NCBI RefSeq assembly: GCF_002154335.2
Contig: NZ_MTPX02000033.1
Location: forward strand, 1 to 36,984
Length of the DNA stretch: 36,984 nucleotides
Direction of reading: 5' to 3'
Source: Actinomyces ruminis
Lineage (GTDB): Bacteria; Actinomycetota; Actinomycetes; Actinomycetales; Actinomycetaceae
A program made the position numbers and the translations under genes. The notes beneath the pieces are model-generated. The model was given only the letters and a program-made list of their open reading frames with translations, ran no database searches and was not told the DNA's origin. Of this stretch, positions 35,969-36,984 are shown piece by piece (position 1 is the first letter of the stretch; every line of letters begins with the position of its first letter).

Positions 35969-36706
35969 ATGGCTTACACCCTTGTGCTGCTCCGCCACGG
36001 CGAGAGCGAATGGAATGCAAAGAACCTGTTCACCGGCTGGGTCGACGTCCCGCTGTCCGAGAAGGGGCGCGCCGAGGCCGTCCACGGCGGCGAACTCCTC
36101 AAGGAGGCCGGCGTTCTGCCGGACAAACTCTTCACGTCGGTGCTGCGCCGCGCCATCATGACCGCGAACCTGGCCCTGGATGCGGCCGACCGCCACTGGA
36201 TTCCGGTGGAGCGGCACTGGCGGCTCAATGAGCGTCACTACGGCGCCCTGCAGGGTAAGAACAAGAAGGAGATTCGCGAGCAGTACGGGGACGAGCAGTT
36301 CATGCTCTGGCGTCGCTCCTACGACGTGCCGCCGCCGGCCATCGAGCTCGGTTCGGAGTTCTCTCAGGACACCGATCCGCGTTATGCCGGTGAGCCCATT
36401 CCCGCCACCGAGTGCCTCAAGGACGTGCTCGCCCGCCTGCTGCCCTACTGGGAGGAGACGATTGTCCCCGAGATCAAGACCGGCAAGACGATCATGATCG
36501 CGGCCCACGGCAACTCGCTGCGCGCGATCGTCAAGCACCTGGATGACATCTCCGATGCAGACATCGCCGGTGTCAACATTCCCACCGGTATTCCGCTGGT
36601 TTACGAGCTCGATGAGGAGACTCTCAAGCCCATCAAGAAGGGCGGGCGCTACCTGGACCCCGAGGCGGAGGCGAAGATCGCTGCCGTCGCCAACCAGGGC
36701 AAGTGA
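35969..36706 (+). CDS. gpmA: 2,3-bisphosphoglycerate-dependent phosphoglycerate mutase
   Basis: A 245-residue glycolytic enzyme that interconverts 3- and 2-phosphoglycerate. Family motifs: [12 protein letters not shown] with the phosphohistidine His10, [45 protein letters not shown] with the catalytic Glu, and [17 protein letters not shown] with the second His. [21 protein letters not shown] near the end is also typical. ATG 35969 is used, giving MAYTLVLL. An in-frame ATG at 35960 would add MVR. CACAAT (35956-35961) lies 7 nt before this start and there is no Shine-Dalgarno sequence, so the mRNA is probably leaderless. Complete and undamaged. Confidence 0.97.
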   Translation: MAYTLVLLRHGESEWNAKNLFTGWVDVPLSEKGRAEAVHGGELLKEAGVLPDKLFTSVLRRAIMTANLALDAADRHWIPVERHWRLNERHYGALQGKNKKEIREQYGDEQFMLWRRSYDVPPPAIELGSEFSQDTDPRYAGEPIPATECLKDVLARLLPYWEETIVPEIKTGKTIMIAAHGNSLRAIVKHLDDISDADIAGVNIPTGIPLVYELDEETLKPIKKGGRYLDPEAEAKIAAVANQGK

Positions 36707-36772
36707 TTTGCCGCCGTCCCTGTAATCCGGCCTGCAAGGGCCTTGGTTGAGGGCGGCTGAGGTCGAACCAAA

Positions 36773-36814
36773 CGGGCGGGGCGGAACGCCGTATCAGCGG
36801 CGTTCGCCCGCCCG
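36773..36814 (+). terminator. Hairpin after gpmA
   Basis: GAACGCCG-TATCAG-CGGCGTTC is a perfect 8-bp stem. Flanking GGGCGGGGC and GCCCGCCC bases extend it to about 18 bp with a one-base bulge. It is the likely gpmA terminator. From 36815 to the end of the window no gene or RNA was recognised. Confidence 0.75.
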
Positions 36815-36984
36815 CTGTTCAGGTTCGGGCGCCGGCATCGCACGACCACCGCACTCTTCAACGCCGAAGCGCCCCCTTTCAGGGTTCTTCCGGTTTGAGG
36901 GTGTGGTGTGGGGAGGTCGGGGTGATTACGGTCTGGCGGGTAAGTCGGTGTTGTGCTTGGTGTTCGCGGGTTGTGTGTGGCCGC

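Noticed and set aside
36815..36984. A gene or RNA at the end of the window
   Set aside because: No frame, cloverleaf or known motif was found in this G/T-rich stretch.

Overview
The window is high-GC DNA with actinobacterial gene content: Lsr2, an LPxTG pilin with a class C sortase, a TopA with a lysine-rich tail, flp/tad-type secretion genes, and many TANNNT boxes 6-7 nt before a start codon, as expected for leaderless transcripts. The SpaH/FimP-like pilin with its own sortase, together with DUF5979 repeat proteins, points to Actinomyces or a close relative (Actinomycetaceae). The genus is inferred from gene content, not from a marker gene.

Layout. 1-900: ends of a tad-type locus (TadB-like, cut by the window edge, and TadC-like). 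931-2569: N6-type methyltransferase. 2570-3990: a small basic membrane-protein ORF, a decayed VapBC-type toxin-antitoxin pair and a gene-poor stretch. 3994-15552: a pilus operon of a giant DUF5979 repeat surface protein (about 2,790 aa, LPLSG anchor), a SpaH/FimP-like major pilin (LPLTG) and a class C sortase, with a hairpin between pilin and sortase. 15515-17086: PAP2 phosphatase and a bPH2 membrane protein. 17315-19734 (minus): OmpR-type response regulator and histidine kinase. 19973-22921: topA. 23005-24828 (minus): CPBP intramembrane protease and a decayed MFS transporter. 24983-28781: a four-gene envelope module (DUF3060 lipoprotein, response regulator, histidine kinase, OmpA-like lipoprotein). 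29000-31045: tmk and holB, with a 21-codon leader ORF coupled to holB. 31086-32329: MmyB-like regulator beside the last piece of an alcohol dehydrogenase. 32449-35153: TAP-type hydrolase lipoprotein convergent with an asparaginase. 35271-36706: tRNA-Thr(CGT), lsr2, gpmA.

A striking property is that seven otherwise well-formed genes are each broken by one to three single-base gaps. In every case, adding one base (nearly always G or C in a short G/C run) restores a full-length, family-consistent protein. The lesions are all in the same direction, and they hit the methyltransferase, giant pilus protein, pilin, sortase, PAP2, response regulator and TAP hydrolase. This looks more like sequencing or assembly undercalls than biology. 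The VapBC, MFS and dehydrogenase remnants are different: they have larger deletions or truncations and look truly decayed.

Functionally, the pilus operon probably builds a sortase-assembled fimbria with FimP-like shaft subunits and a very long repeat protein as tip or accessory adhesin. The two two-component systems, the OmpA-like and DUF3060 lipoproteins, PAP2, bPH2 and CPBP proteins make the middle of the window rich in cell-envelope functions. No CRISPR array, intact transposase, prophage or rRNA was seen.
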